From NCBI GenBank assembly GCA_964414785.1, contig CAYPXZ010000007.1:1-64000 (forward strand): 64,000 nucleotides of DNA, read 5' to 3'. This stretch comes from Palsa-1447 sp964414785. Lineage in GTDB: Bacteria > Verrucomicrobiota > Verrucomicrobiia > Opitutales > Opitutaceae. The position numbers and the translations under genes are program-made. Below are positions 9,371-16,665 of the stretch, one piece after another. The stretch's first letter is position 1; the number at the start of each line of letters is the position of its first letter. The notes beneath the pieces were generated by a model. That model made no database searches, was not told the origin of the DNA, and saw only the letters and a program-made list of their open reading frames with translations.

Positions 9371-10297
9371 CTAGCCGCGGCAGAGGCCTAGAAGACGCTC
9401 GTAGAGGTGGGCCAGGCGGGGCGTCCCGACCCCGACAGACGCCGCCCGCCTCAGGGGCTCGCCCCAGATCGCCTCTACCTCGACCTCGCGGCCGGCCAGG
9501 AAGTCGACGAGGCTCGACGGCTGGTAGGGGCCCATGGGCGGGGTGACCTCGAACTGCTTTGCGATCAGGCTGTCGGGGATCGCGAACCCAAACCCCGCCG
9601 CCGCCGCCTGGACCTCGTGCATGAGGGCGCGCGCCTCGGCGGCGATGCGGGGATCGGCGCAGATCAGGTCGGTCGTGATGGCGCCCTCGGCGATCGCCAG
9701 GCCGTTGAACGGGATGTTCCAGACAAGCTTCCTCCACCTGGCCTCGAGGAGGTTCTCGACGACCTGGGCCTTCATCCCGGCCCTTTCCATGAGCGCCGCC
9801 GCGGCGCGCGTGCGGTCCGAGGGGGGCCGCCCGAATTCGCCTATCGAGACCGACCCGGGGTGGAAGCATCGCACCTCGCCCGGCCCCGTCCGGGTGACGG
9901 CCATGAAGACGAGCCCCCCGAGGATCCTCCCCGCGCCGAAGAGGCCGGCGAGGAACTCGTCGGCGCCGAGGCCGTTCTGGAGGGTCAGGATTGCGGTCTG
10001 CGGGCCAAGGAGCGGCTCGACAAGGCCCCTTATCCCGCCGCTCGAGGTGGTCTTTAGGGCGACGATCACGAGGTCCACGGGCCCTATTTCTTCGGAGGAG
10101 CCAAACGCCTTGACCGGCCCGACCTCGACCGTCCGGGAGGCCTCATGGATGAGAATCGATCCCCTCGCCCGGACGGCCTCGAGGTCGCCCCGCATCAGGA
10201 AGCGGACATCGGCGCCCGTTTGCACCAAGCGCGCCCCATAGTAGGCGCCGACGGCGCCGGATCCGACGATGCCGATCCTGGGGAAGGGAGAATCCAT
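9371..10297 (-). CDS. panE: 2-dehydropantoate 2-reductase (ketopantoate reductase)
   Basis: This 308-residue NADPH-dependent enzyme reduces ketopantoate to pantoate in pantothenate and CoA synthesis. The dinucleotide-binding motif GIVGSGAVGAYYG starts at residue 8. LQNGLGADEFLAGLFG and NLLEARWRKLVWNIPFNG are ApbA/PanE signatures; the lysine and asparagine in the latter are expected active-site residues. The frame is open further upstream, but homology starts at the ATG at 10297, 14 bp after panC. The next step of the pathway, PanC, is encoded directly upstream, which supports PanE over other 2-oxoacid reductases of the superfamily. Confidence 0.92.
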   Translation of the reverse strand: MDSPFPRIGIVGSGAVGAYYGARLVQTGADVRFLMRGDLEAVRARGSILIHEASRTVEVGPVKAFGSSEEIGPVDLVIVALKTTSSGGIRGLVEPLLGPQTAILTLQNGLGADEFLAGLFGAGRILGGLVFMAVTRTGPGEVRCFHPGSVSIGEFGRPPSDRTRAAAALMERAGMKAQVVENLLEARWRKLVWNIPFNGLAIAEGAITTDLICADPRIAAEARALMHEVQAAAAGFGFAIPDSLIAKQFEVTPPMGPYQPSSLVDFLAGREVEVEAIWGEPLRRAASVGVGTPRLAHLYERLLGLCRG

Positions 10298-10311
10298 TCC
10301 GCCCAGGCGGC

Positions 10312-11157
10312 CTAGAGCACGACGTTGTCGGTGAGGCGGATCTCGTCGACCCACGCGGCGATGCACAGGAGCGCCCGGCCCGGCTCAATGTCTCCCCGCA
10401 CGGCCTCCATGGTCACGGGGTCCACGATCGACGCATAGATGACGCGCACGCGGTTGTGGTGGCCGAGGATGTGGGTCACCTCCGCGACCAGGCGGTCGGA
10501 GCTCCTGACCCCGGACTCCACCATTTCCGTGGCCCGCCCGAGGGCCTTGCTTATCGAGAGCGCCTCCTGCCTCTGCTTGGAGGACAGGTCGCGGTTGCGC
10601 ACCGATATCGCGAGGCCGTCGGCCTCGCGCACGGTGGGCACGACCACGACCTCGATGTCATAGTTCAGGTCGGCGACCACCTTGCGAAGAACCGCCACGT
10701 GCTGCACATCCTTCTGGCCGACGAACACCCGGTCGGGCAGGACGATGTTGAGGAGCTTCGTGACGAGCGTCGTCACGCCGCGGAAGTGCGTCGGGCGGGA
10801 GACCCCGCAGAGCGGCCTGCTCACGGCCTCCTCGGAGACGTAGGTGGAGTAGCCCCGCGGATAGACCTCTGCGGTCTGCGGGGCGAAGACGGCGGCCACG
10901 CCCAGCTTCGCGCAGGTCGCCAGGTCGGCCTCGAGGCTCCTCGGGTACCCGGTGAAGTTCTCGTTCGTGCCGAATGAGAGCGGATTGACGAAGATGGAGA
11001 CGACGACGGGAAACCCGGCCGCCTTCGCCGCAAGGATCAGGGCCTCGTGCCCCGGGTGGAGGGCGCCCATCGTCGGGACCAGGGACAATCCGCCCCCCTC
11101 GGACCTAAGCCGCGAGGCTTTGGTTCGCATCTGCGAAACCGAGTCGATTGTCTCCAT
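10312..11157 (-). CDS. panC: Pantothenate synthetase (pantoate-beta-alanine ligase)
   Basis: This 281-residue enzyme condenses pantoate and beta-alanine with ATP to make pantothenate. Visible family motifs are the nucleotide-binding PTMGALHPGHEALI (near residue 28), VSIFVNPLSFGTNENF, RPTHFRGVTTLVTKL, and VFVGQKDVQH, followed by GLAISVRNRDLS. It opens the minus-strand run panC-panE-M13 peptidase-lutA-lutB-OPT-lutC. It is divergent from dapL, with a 95-bp intergenic region that contains a strong inverted repeat at 11172-11205. No clear ribosome-binding sequence precedes the ATG. Confidence 0.95.
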   Translation of the reverse strand: METIDSVSQMRTKASRLRSEGGGLSLVPTMGALHPGHEALILAAKAAGFPVVVSIFVNPLSFGTNENFTGYPRSLEADLATCAKLGVAAVFAPQTAEVYPRGYSTYVSEEAVSRPLCGVSRPTHFRGVTTLVTKLLNIVLPDRVFVGQKDVQHVAVLRKVVADLNYDIEVVVVPTVREADGLAISVRNRDLSSKQRQEALSISKALGRATEMVESGVRSSDRLVAEVTHILGHHNRVRVIYASIVDPVTMEAVRGDIEPGRALLCIAAWVDEIRLTDNVVL

Positions 11158-11171
11158 GGGTCGAACGAGGG

Positions 11172-11205
11172 CTTGAACAAAGACCTCCCTGAGGGTTTGT
11201 TCAAG
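11172..11205. repeat. Perfect 10-bp inverted repeat in the panC-dapL divergent intergenic region
   Basis: CTTGAACAAA at 11172-11181 is the exact reverse complement of TTTGTTCAAG at 11196-11205. The intervening bases can add an inner CCTC/GAGG stem around a 3-nt loop. It lies between two divergent starts, so it is not a terminator of either gene. It could be a dyad operator or a 5'-leader hairpin, and which of these is unknown. Confidence 0.6.
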
Positions 11206-11252
11206 GTTTTCGGCCTTCCGGGGCCCTCTTAACGCCCAATTTACGACCTACC

Positions 11253-12476
11253 ATGATCCGAATCAATGAGAACTACACGAAGCTGAAGGCTTCGTACCTG
11301 TTCGCCGACATCGCGCGGCGGGTCGGCGCCTACACGTCCGCCAACCCGCAGAAGCCCGTCATCCGCCTCGGAATCGGCGACGTGACGGAGCCGCTTCCGC
11401 CCGCGTGCGTCGAGGCCATGCACGCCGCGACCGACGAGATGTCCAAGAGGGCGACGTTCAAGGGCTACGGCCCTGAGCAGGGATATGCGTTCCTCAGGGA
11501 GCTTATCGCGCAGCACGACTACGCGCAGCGCGGCTGCCGGATCGAGGCCGACGAGATCTTCGTCTCGGACGGGTCCAAGTGCGACTGCGGCAACATCCAG
11601 GAGATCTTCTCCGCGGACGCCCGCCTCGCGATACCCGATCCGGTCTACCCCGTGTACGTCGACACCAACGTGATGGCGGGGCGCACCGGCCAGAACAAGG
11701 ACGGGCGCTACGAGGGCATCCTCTACCTCGATTCCACCGCCGCGAACGGGTACGTGCCCGCCGTCCCCTCGGCCCCCGCGGACCTGATCTACCTCTGCTT
11801 CCCGAACAACCCGACCGGAGCCGTGGCGACGAAGGCGCAGCTTGCCGCCTGGGTGGACTATGCAAGGAGGAACAAGGCCGTCATCCTCTACGACTCGGCG
11901 TACGAGGCGTACATCCGCGACCCGCAGATCCCGCACTCGATCTACGAGATCGAGGGCGCGCGCGAGGTCGCGATCGAGTTCAGGAGCTTCTCAAAGACCG
12001 CGGGGTTCACCGGGACGCGCTGCGCCTACACGGTGGTCCCGAAGACGCTCATGGCCTCCGACGCCGGGGGCAATGCGCACTCGCTCCATGCCCTCTGGAA
12101 CCGGCGGCACACGACCAAGTTCAACGGGGTCTCGTATCCGGTGCAGAGGGCGGCCGCCGCCGTCTTCACCGACGCCGGGCGCCAGCAGGTCAGGGGCCTG
12201 ACGGATTTCTACCTGGCCAACGCCCAGCTTGTCCGAAGCGCCATGGCCCGACTCGGCTTCGCGTGCGTCGGCGGCGAAAACGCCCCGTACATCTGGGTCA
12301 ACGTCGGGCGCGACTCCTGGGAGTTCTTCGACCTGCTCCTTGAGAAGGCCCAGGTCGTGTGCACCCCGGGCGCCGGCTTCGGGAAGTGCGGCGAGGGCCA
12401 CGTGAGGATCAGCGCCTTCAACAGCCGCGAGAACGTCGAGAAGGCGCTCGAGCGGATCGCCGCGGCCCTGCGGTAG
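11253..12476 (+). CDS. dapL: LL-diaminopimelate aminotransferase
   Basis: This 407-residue class I/II PLP aminotransferase converts tetrahydrodipicolinate directly to LL-diaminopimelate for lysine and peptidoglycan. DapL-type features are the N-terminal INENYTKLKASYLFADIARR, RLGIGDVTEPLP, VSDGSKCDCGNIQEIF and CFPNNPTGAV. The PLP lysine is K248 in SFSKTAGFTGTRCAY. Length matches the family (about 410). This pathway is known from Verrucomicrobia, Chlamydiae, Bacteroidetes and plants, which supports the assignment of the organism. The next gene is convergent, with 2 bp between the stops. Confidence 0.95.
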   Translation: MIRINENYTKLKASYLFADIARRVGAYTSANPQKPVIRLGIGDVTEPLPPACVEAMHAATDEMSKRATFKGYGPEQGYAFLRELIAQHDYAQRGCRIEADEIFVSDGSKCDCGNIQEIFSADARLAIPDPVYPVYVDTNVMAGRTGQNKDGRYEGILYLDSTAANGYVPAVPSAPADLIYLCFPNNPTGAVATKAQLAAWVDYARRNKAVILYDSAYEAYIRDPQIPHSIYEIEGAREVAIEFRSFSKTAGFTGTRCAYTVVPKTLMASDAGGNAHSLHALWNRRHTTKFNGVSYPVQRAAAAVFTDAGRQQVRGLTDFYLANAQLVRSAMARLGFACVGGENAPYIWVNVGRDSWEFFDLLLEKAQVVCTPGAGFGKCGEGHVRISAFNSRENVEKALERIAAALR

Positions 12477-12478
12477 CG

Positions 12479-13120
12479 TCAGTTCCTCGCCGGGATCTCC
12501 GAGGCAATCTCCTGGCCGAGCGCCGAGGCGTCGGCCGTCAGGAGGCTCGCCAACTTGTCGAAGTCCCTCCCATCCCAGGATGCGCCCGGGGCGGTGAAGA
12601 GCTTCCTTGAGACGACCCGGGGATTGGCCCCGGCGGTGGAGACCTCGACCGCGGCCGTGAAGCTCGCTCCGAACGAGCCCGACCGGCCCGTCGTGCCCTC
12701 GCAGGCGCGGACCTCGATCGAAACGACGTAGTCGGGCTCCTGGTCCGGGGGGAAGGGCTCGGTGAGGACCTGCGCCACCTGCGCAGAGCCGAGGAGCCTG
12801 GCCTTGACAATCCGGGTGATGGCCGCGTCGAGCGGCTCAGCCCAGCGCCGGAAGTCCCTGAACTCGACCTCGTTGCCGCCCGTGCGCACGACCATCTCCT
12901 TTCGCCTGAGGTAGCCCTCGAGCTTGACGGTCTTTAGCCCGATCCTCGCGCCGACGGCCTGGGGAGCGGGCGCCTGGCCCTCGGTGTCCGAAAGGACGTA
13001 GTAGCGTGTCGGGTCGTCCTGCGCGGGCTGCGCCACGTTGCACGCGGCCAGGCCCCCGAGGAGGCAGCCGGCGGCGAGCGCCGTAAGGACCCTAACGCGG
13101 AGGCTGTAAGTGTCGTTCAT
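12479..13120 (-). CDS. ABC-transport auxiliary lipoprotein (PqiC-like)
   Basis: This 213-residue predicted outer-membrane or periplasmic lipoprotein is the last gene of an MCE transport operon. A signal peptide ends in a lipobox (LLGGLAAC, cysteine near residue 27). The mature part begins with YYVLSDTEG, like PqiC and other ABC-type transport auxiliary components. In characterised systems such lipoproteins partner MCE proteins in moving lipids across the periplasm. An open frame extends upstream, but the ATG at 13120 directly precedes the signal peptide and lies 14 bp after the mlaD-like gene. The family assignment rests on position plus weak motifs. Confidence 0.75.
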   Translation of the reverse strand: MNDTYSLRVRVLTALAAGCLLGGLAACNVAQPAQDDPTRYYVLSDTEGQAPAPQAVGARIGLKTVKLEGYLRRKEMVVRTGGNEVEFRDFRRWAEPLDAAITRIVKARLLGSAQVAQVLTEPFPPDQEPDYVVSIEVRACEGTTGRSGSFGASFTAAVEVSTAGANPRVVSRKLFTAPGASWDGRDFDKLASLLTADASALGQEIASEIPARN

Positions 13121-13134
13121 CGGGATGCCGGGGT

Positions 13135-14163
13135 TCAATTGGGGCCCTTGCGCCCCGACAGGAGCGCGTTCGGGTTGCGTTCCAGGAAATCCGCGAGGCT
13201 CTGCACCGACTCGGCCGCGTCCGCGACCCTCTCGAGCGCGCGGGTCGTCTCGGTCCCGAAGCTCTGCTGGGCGTTGATGAAGCCCTTCGCGGACTGCGCC
13301 GCGGCGTTGAAGGACTCGAGCGCGGCCTTGGCCTGGATGAGGGTCGCCTGCAGCTCCTTGCCGTTCGAGTCGACCTGGGTGTCCAGTTTCCCGATCGAGG
13401 ACCGCAGCACCTCCAGCGTCTTGTTGAGGTTCTCCAGGGAGTGGATCGTGTCCGGCGAGCGCGCCAGGGCGTCGATCGACTCGCCCGTCTTCTTCCACTG
13501 GTTGGCGAGCCCCTTGAAGTCCACGCCATCGACCCTCTGCCTCGCCTCGACCACGAGCTTCTTCAGCTCGTCGGAGAGGCCCTTGAAGTCGATCTCCTGC
13601 ATCTTGGCCAGGAGCGTCGTCGCGTTGGCCATGAGGGACGCGGCGCTGGCTCGGAATTCCGAGATCTCCGACGGCGCGGACGGGATGATCACGTACTTGA
13701 CGTCGGAGGTCTTGCTGATGTCAGGGTACTTGGCCCGGTCCATGAAATCGAGCTCGACGAAGAGGAGCCCCGTGGCCAGCCCGCTGATCTCGAGCTGGGC
13801 CCTGAGCCCATGGTCGACCAGGGCCTGAAGGGCGCCGCGGTCCGAGACGTCCAAGTCGGCGCCGTTCCCGTCGGAGATCGAGCCGCGGTTGAGCTCGCAG
13901 AGGACGACCGCGAGCGACTTGCCGGTGTCGCGGTCGTAGCGGATCGAGGTCTCGACGACGCGCCCCACCCTCACCCCGCGAAGCTTGACGGGCGAGCCCT
14001 GGTCAAGGCCGCTGATCCCCTCGTCAAAGTACACGAGGAAACGCTCGGGCCTGGAGAACAGGCTCAGGCTCCCGATGGAAAGGAGCGCGAGCATCCCGAT
14101 CGCAAATGCTCCCAGGACAAAGGCACCGACCACGGCTGGGCTGACTTTGGTTTTCATTTGCAT
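13135..14163 (-). CDS. mlaD: MlaD/MCE-domain substrate-binding protein
   Basis: This 342-residue protein has one N-terminal transmembrane anchor (VVGAFVLGAFAIGMLALLSI, about residues 11-30). A single MCE domain follows, with the segment FLVYFDEGISGLDQGSPVKL. The C-terminal half is long, helical and glutamine/alanine-rich, and probably forms a coiled coil or tunnel as in PqiB and YebT relatives. It would bind lipid in the periplasm for the MlaE-MlaF ABC pair encoded upstream. Two in-frame ATGs (14163 and 14157) are possible starts. E. coli MlaD is only about 180 residues, so the long C-terminus suggests the bridge-forming subtype. Confidence 0.88.
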   Translation of the reverse strand: MQMKTKVSPAVVGAFVLGAFAIGMLALLSIGSLSLFSRPERFLVYFDEGISGLDQGSPVKLRGVRVGRVVETSIRYDRDTGKSLAVVLCELNRGSISDGNGADLDVSDRGALQALVDHGLRAQLEISGLATGLLFVELDFMDRAKYPDISKTSDVKYVIIPSAPSEISEFRASAASLMANATTLLAKMQEIDFKGLSDELKKLVVEARQRVDGVDFKGLANQWKKTGESIDALARSPDTIHSLENLNKTLEVLRSSIGKLDTQVDSNGKELQATLIQAKAALESFNAAAQSAKGFINAQQSFGTETTRALERVADAAESVQSLADFLERNPNALLSGRKGPN

Positions 14164-14188
14164 CGGGGTTGCCGGGGGGCGGGTGGCG

Positions 14189-14956
14189 CTACTCTGACCC
14201 TAATCCCCGGCGTGTCAAAAATTCTACGACCTTGGGGTCATTGGACGTCCTCGCGACCACGCTGGGCTTCCCCTCGGCGATGATCCCGCGCTTGTCGCGG
14301 TCAAGCATCACGATCCGGTCGGCGATGCCGAAGATCGAGTCGATGTCGTGGGACACGACGACGATCGTGGTCCCGAAGGTGTCCCGGACCTGCAGGATGA
14401 GCCTGTCGAGGTTCCGCGCGGTGACCGGGTCGAGGCTCGCCGACGGCTCGTCGAAGAACACGATCCCGGGGTCGAGGGCCAGGGCCCGGGCCAGCCCGGC
14501 CCGCTTGCGCATCCCGCCGCTTAATTCCGACGGGAAATGCTCCTCGTAGCCCGCGAGCCCCACCTGGGCCAGCTTGAACGAGGCGATGCTCTTGATCTCG
14601 TCCTTGGGCAGGCGGGTGTACTCCTCCAGGGGAAGGGCGATGTTCTCGCCGAGCGTCAATGACGACCACAGGGCCCCGCTCTGGAAGAGCATGCCGAAGG
14701 TCCTGAGCATGTCGCGCCGGCTGCGCGCGTCGGAATGGGTGAACGACTGGCCGTTGAAGAGCACCTCGCCCCTCACCGGGTTGTTGAGCCCGATCATGTT
14801 CCTAAGGAGCGTCGTCTTGCCGCAGCCGGAGCCGCCGATGACGAAGAAAATCTCGGCCTGGCGGACCTCGAACGAGACCCCGTCCAGGACCAGCTTCTCG
14901 TCGTAGCTGCAGGCCAGGTCGGTCACCTCGATTGCGGGCCTTGTCTCGGTGCTCAT
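14189..14956 (-). CDS. mlaF: MlaF-like ABC transporter ATP-binding protein
   Basis: This 255-residue ABC ATPase energises the MCE lipid transporter from the cytoplasmic side. It shows Walker A GGSGCGKTT, the Q-loop in GMLFQSGALWSSLTL, the signature LSGGMRKRAGLARAL, Walker B IVFFDEPSASLDP and the switch histidine in VVVSHD. The LFQSGALWSSLT region is characteristic of MlaF rather than of other importers. The frame is open well upstream, but the ATG at 14956 overlaps the mlaE stop by 4 bp (ATGA), which fixes the start. The mlaD-like gene follows after 25 bp. Confidence 0.93.
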   Translation of the reverse strand: MSTETRPAIEVTDLACSYDEKLVLDGVSFEVRQAEIFFVIGGSGCGKTTLLRNMIGLNNPVRGEVLFNGQSFTHSDARSRRDMLRTFGMLFQSGALWSSLTLGENIALPLEEYTRLPKDEIKSIASFKLAQVGLAGYEEHFPSELSGGMRKRAGLARALALDPGIVFFDEPSASLDPVTARNLDRLILQVRDTFGTTIVVVSHDIDSIFGIADRIVMLDRDKRGIIAEGKPSVVARTSNDPKVVEFLTRRGLGSE

Positions 14957-16080
14957 AGGCCGATGGCGTTGAACAGGACCGCGAAGATCGCGTCCGCGAC
15001 GATGATGAGCAGGATCGAGGTGACGACCGCGGAGGTCGCCGCGTTGCCGACGCCGGCCGCGTCGCGCTCGGACTGCAGCCCGCGAAGGCAACCCGAGAGG
15101 CCCACGATCAGGCCGAACACGACGGCCTTGATGACGCCCACGAGCACGTCCTGCAGGTCGACGATCGTCAGCATCTCCACCCAGTAGGCCGTGGGCGGGA
15201 TGTCGAGAGTCGTGTAGGCGACCGCCATGCCGCCGAGGACCCCCAGGCAGTTGGCGTACATCGCAAGGAGCGGCATCATCAGGACAAGCGCCAGGACCCT
15301 GGGGATGACGAGGAAGCGCACCGGCGATATCCCGAGGGTCGAGAGGGCGTCGATCTCCTCGTTCGCCTTCATGCTGCCGATCTCGACGGCAAAGGCCGCC
15401 CCGGTACGCCCCGAGAGGGTCACGGCGGCCATGAGGGCGCCCATTTCCCTCGTCATGGCGACGCCAATCAGGTCGGAGACCCAGATCTCGCCGCCGAACC
15501 TCTTCAGGACGATGGCCCCCGAATAGGCCAGCGTCACGCCGACCAGGAAGCTGATGAGGCTGACGATCGGAAGCGCCATGGCGCCGCACTTCTGCATCTC
15601 CTCCACGGTGTCGTTCCATCTCAGGCCCGTCCTGCCGCGGACAAGCCTCGTCGTGTCGATCCAGAATTCGCCGACAAACTGGAGCAGGCCCCGGATGTGG
15701 AGCATCGTGCCGCGGGTCGCCAGCCCCACCTCCTCGACGAAGCTGCGCGAGTGCTCGTCGCGGGCGCGCGCCCTGATGGAGGTCGCGAACTGGCCGGACA
15801 GGGCTCGCATCTTCTCGGGGAGCCCCGCCGTGTCGCACTCGACGCCCTCGGCGCCGCACCACAGCTGGGCCTCGCCCAGGAAGACGAGCAGCGAGGTGTC
15901 CCAATGAGAGACCGCGTCCGCGACCAGGCGGACCCGGGAGGGCTTCGCGGGGCCGATGTAGGACGCCCAGCGGGGCGTCTTTCCCTCGAGCCTCCACGGG
16001 CCCGCAAGCTCGACATCGAGCACGCCGCCCTCGGCTCGGGTCGTGACGCTGGCACCTGGGGGCTCTTGACTCGCGAGCAT
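14953..16080 (-). CDS. mlaE: MlaE-family permease with N-terminal STAS-like (MlaB-like) extension
   Basis: This 375-residue protein appears to fuse two parts of the lipid-transport core. Residues 1 to about 115 look like a STAS domain (LDVELAGPWRLEG, then VSHWDTSLLVFLGEAQ), the fold of MlaB. Residues from about 150 on form the MlaE/YrbE permease, with GVTLAYSGAIVLKRFGGEIW, REMGALMAAVTLSGRTGAAF and EEIDALSTLGISPVRFLVIPR. It sits in the inner membrane with the ATPase encoded just downstream. E. coli encodes MlaB separately. A TAAAAT hexamer at 16125-16130, about 45 nt upstream, may belong to its promoter. Confidence 0.9.
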   Translation of the reverse strand: MLASQEPPGASVTTRAEGGVLDVELAGPWRLEGKTPRWASYIGPAKPSRVRLVADAVSHWDTSLLVFLGEAQLWCGAEGVECDTAGLPEKMRALSGQFATSIRARARDEHSRSFVEEVGLATRGTMLHIRGLLQFVGEFWIDTTRLVRGRTGLRWNDTVEEMQKCGAMALPIVSLISFLVGVTLAYSGAIVLKRFGGEIWVSDLIGVAMTREMGALMAAVTLSGRTGAAFAVEIGSMKANEEIDALSTLGISPVRFLVIPRVLALVLMMPLLAMYANCLGVLGGMAVAYTTLDIPPTAYWVEMLTIVDLQDVLVGVIKAVVFGLIVGLSGCLRGLQSERDAAGVGNAATSAVVTSILLIIVADAIFAVLFNAIGL

Positions 16081-16123
16081 CGCTCAGAATCTCTGACACC
16101 GGCCCCCCGCGCGCCAGTACATT

Positions 16124-16561
16124 TTACAAAACAGCAGCCCGGGTCCACTGGACCCAGGCGACGGACCAGCCGGCGGCGCGGCGCACATAGAGGGCCGAGT
16201 AGCGGGTCCGCACCGGCGTGCCGTCCGATCTCCGGTAGGTGACATAGGCGCCGATGAGGGCCGTGTCCCCGTAGGTGCGGATCACGACATCGTGCAGGCG
16301 CAGGTCCCGGGCGTCCGGGCGTTCCCTCGCCTGGCGCAGGAACTCGGCCTTGTCGATCACCCTGCCGTCGGCGAGGACCCCCAGGAAGTCGTCGGAGAGG
16401 AGCGCCCGGAACCGGGCGACGTCGCACGAGAGGAAGGCGCGGACATAGTCGTCGTTGAGCTGGCGCAGGGCGACCTCGTCCGGGCCCGCGGCATCGGCGG
16501 CCCGCCCCGGCGCCAGGCTGAGGAGAAGGAGCGCTGAAAGGGCGCACATGCGGCGTACCAT
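16124..16561 (-). CDS. Secreted SnoaL/DUF4440-like (NTF2-fold) protein
   Basis: This small protein of 145 residues has a signal peptide (CALSALLLLSLAPGRAADAA) followed by an NTF2-like domain. The pattern LNDDYVRAFLSCDVARFRALLSDDFLGVLADGRVIDKAEFL is typical of DUF4440/SnoaL-like proteins, and the C-terminal VRTRYSALYVRRAAGWSVAWVQWTR completes the sheet. No catalytic function can be assigned. The ATG at 16561 was chosen over one 16 codons upstream because the signal peptide follows it directly. It lies upstream of the MCE operon on the same strand (43-bp gap), but a functional link is not evident. Confidence 0.75.
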   Translation of the reverse strand: MVRRMCALSALLLLSLAPGRAADAAGPDEVALRQLNDDYVRAFLSCDVARFRALLSDDFLGVLADGRVIDKAEFLRQARERPDARDLRLHDVVIRTYGDTALIGAYVTYRRSDGTPVRTRYSALYVRRAAGWSVAWVQWTRAAVL

Positions 16562-16665
16562 GGGCCGAGGATTACCCAACCGGCCACCCGGATCAACGCC
16601 GCAGAACATGCGCCATTGATTTCCTGGGCGATCTCCACCATCGCTTCCGGGTCGTCCCGAACCGC

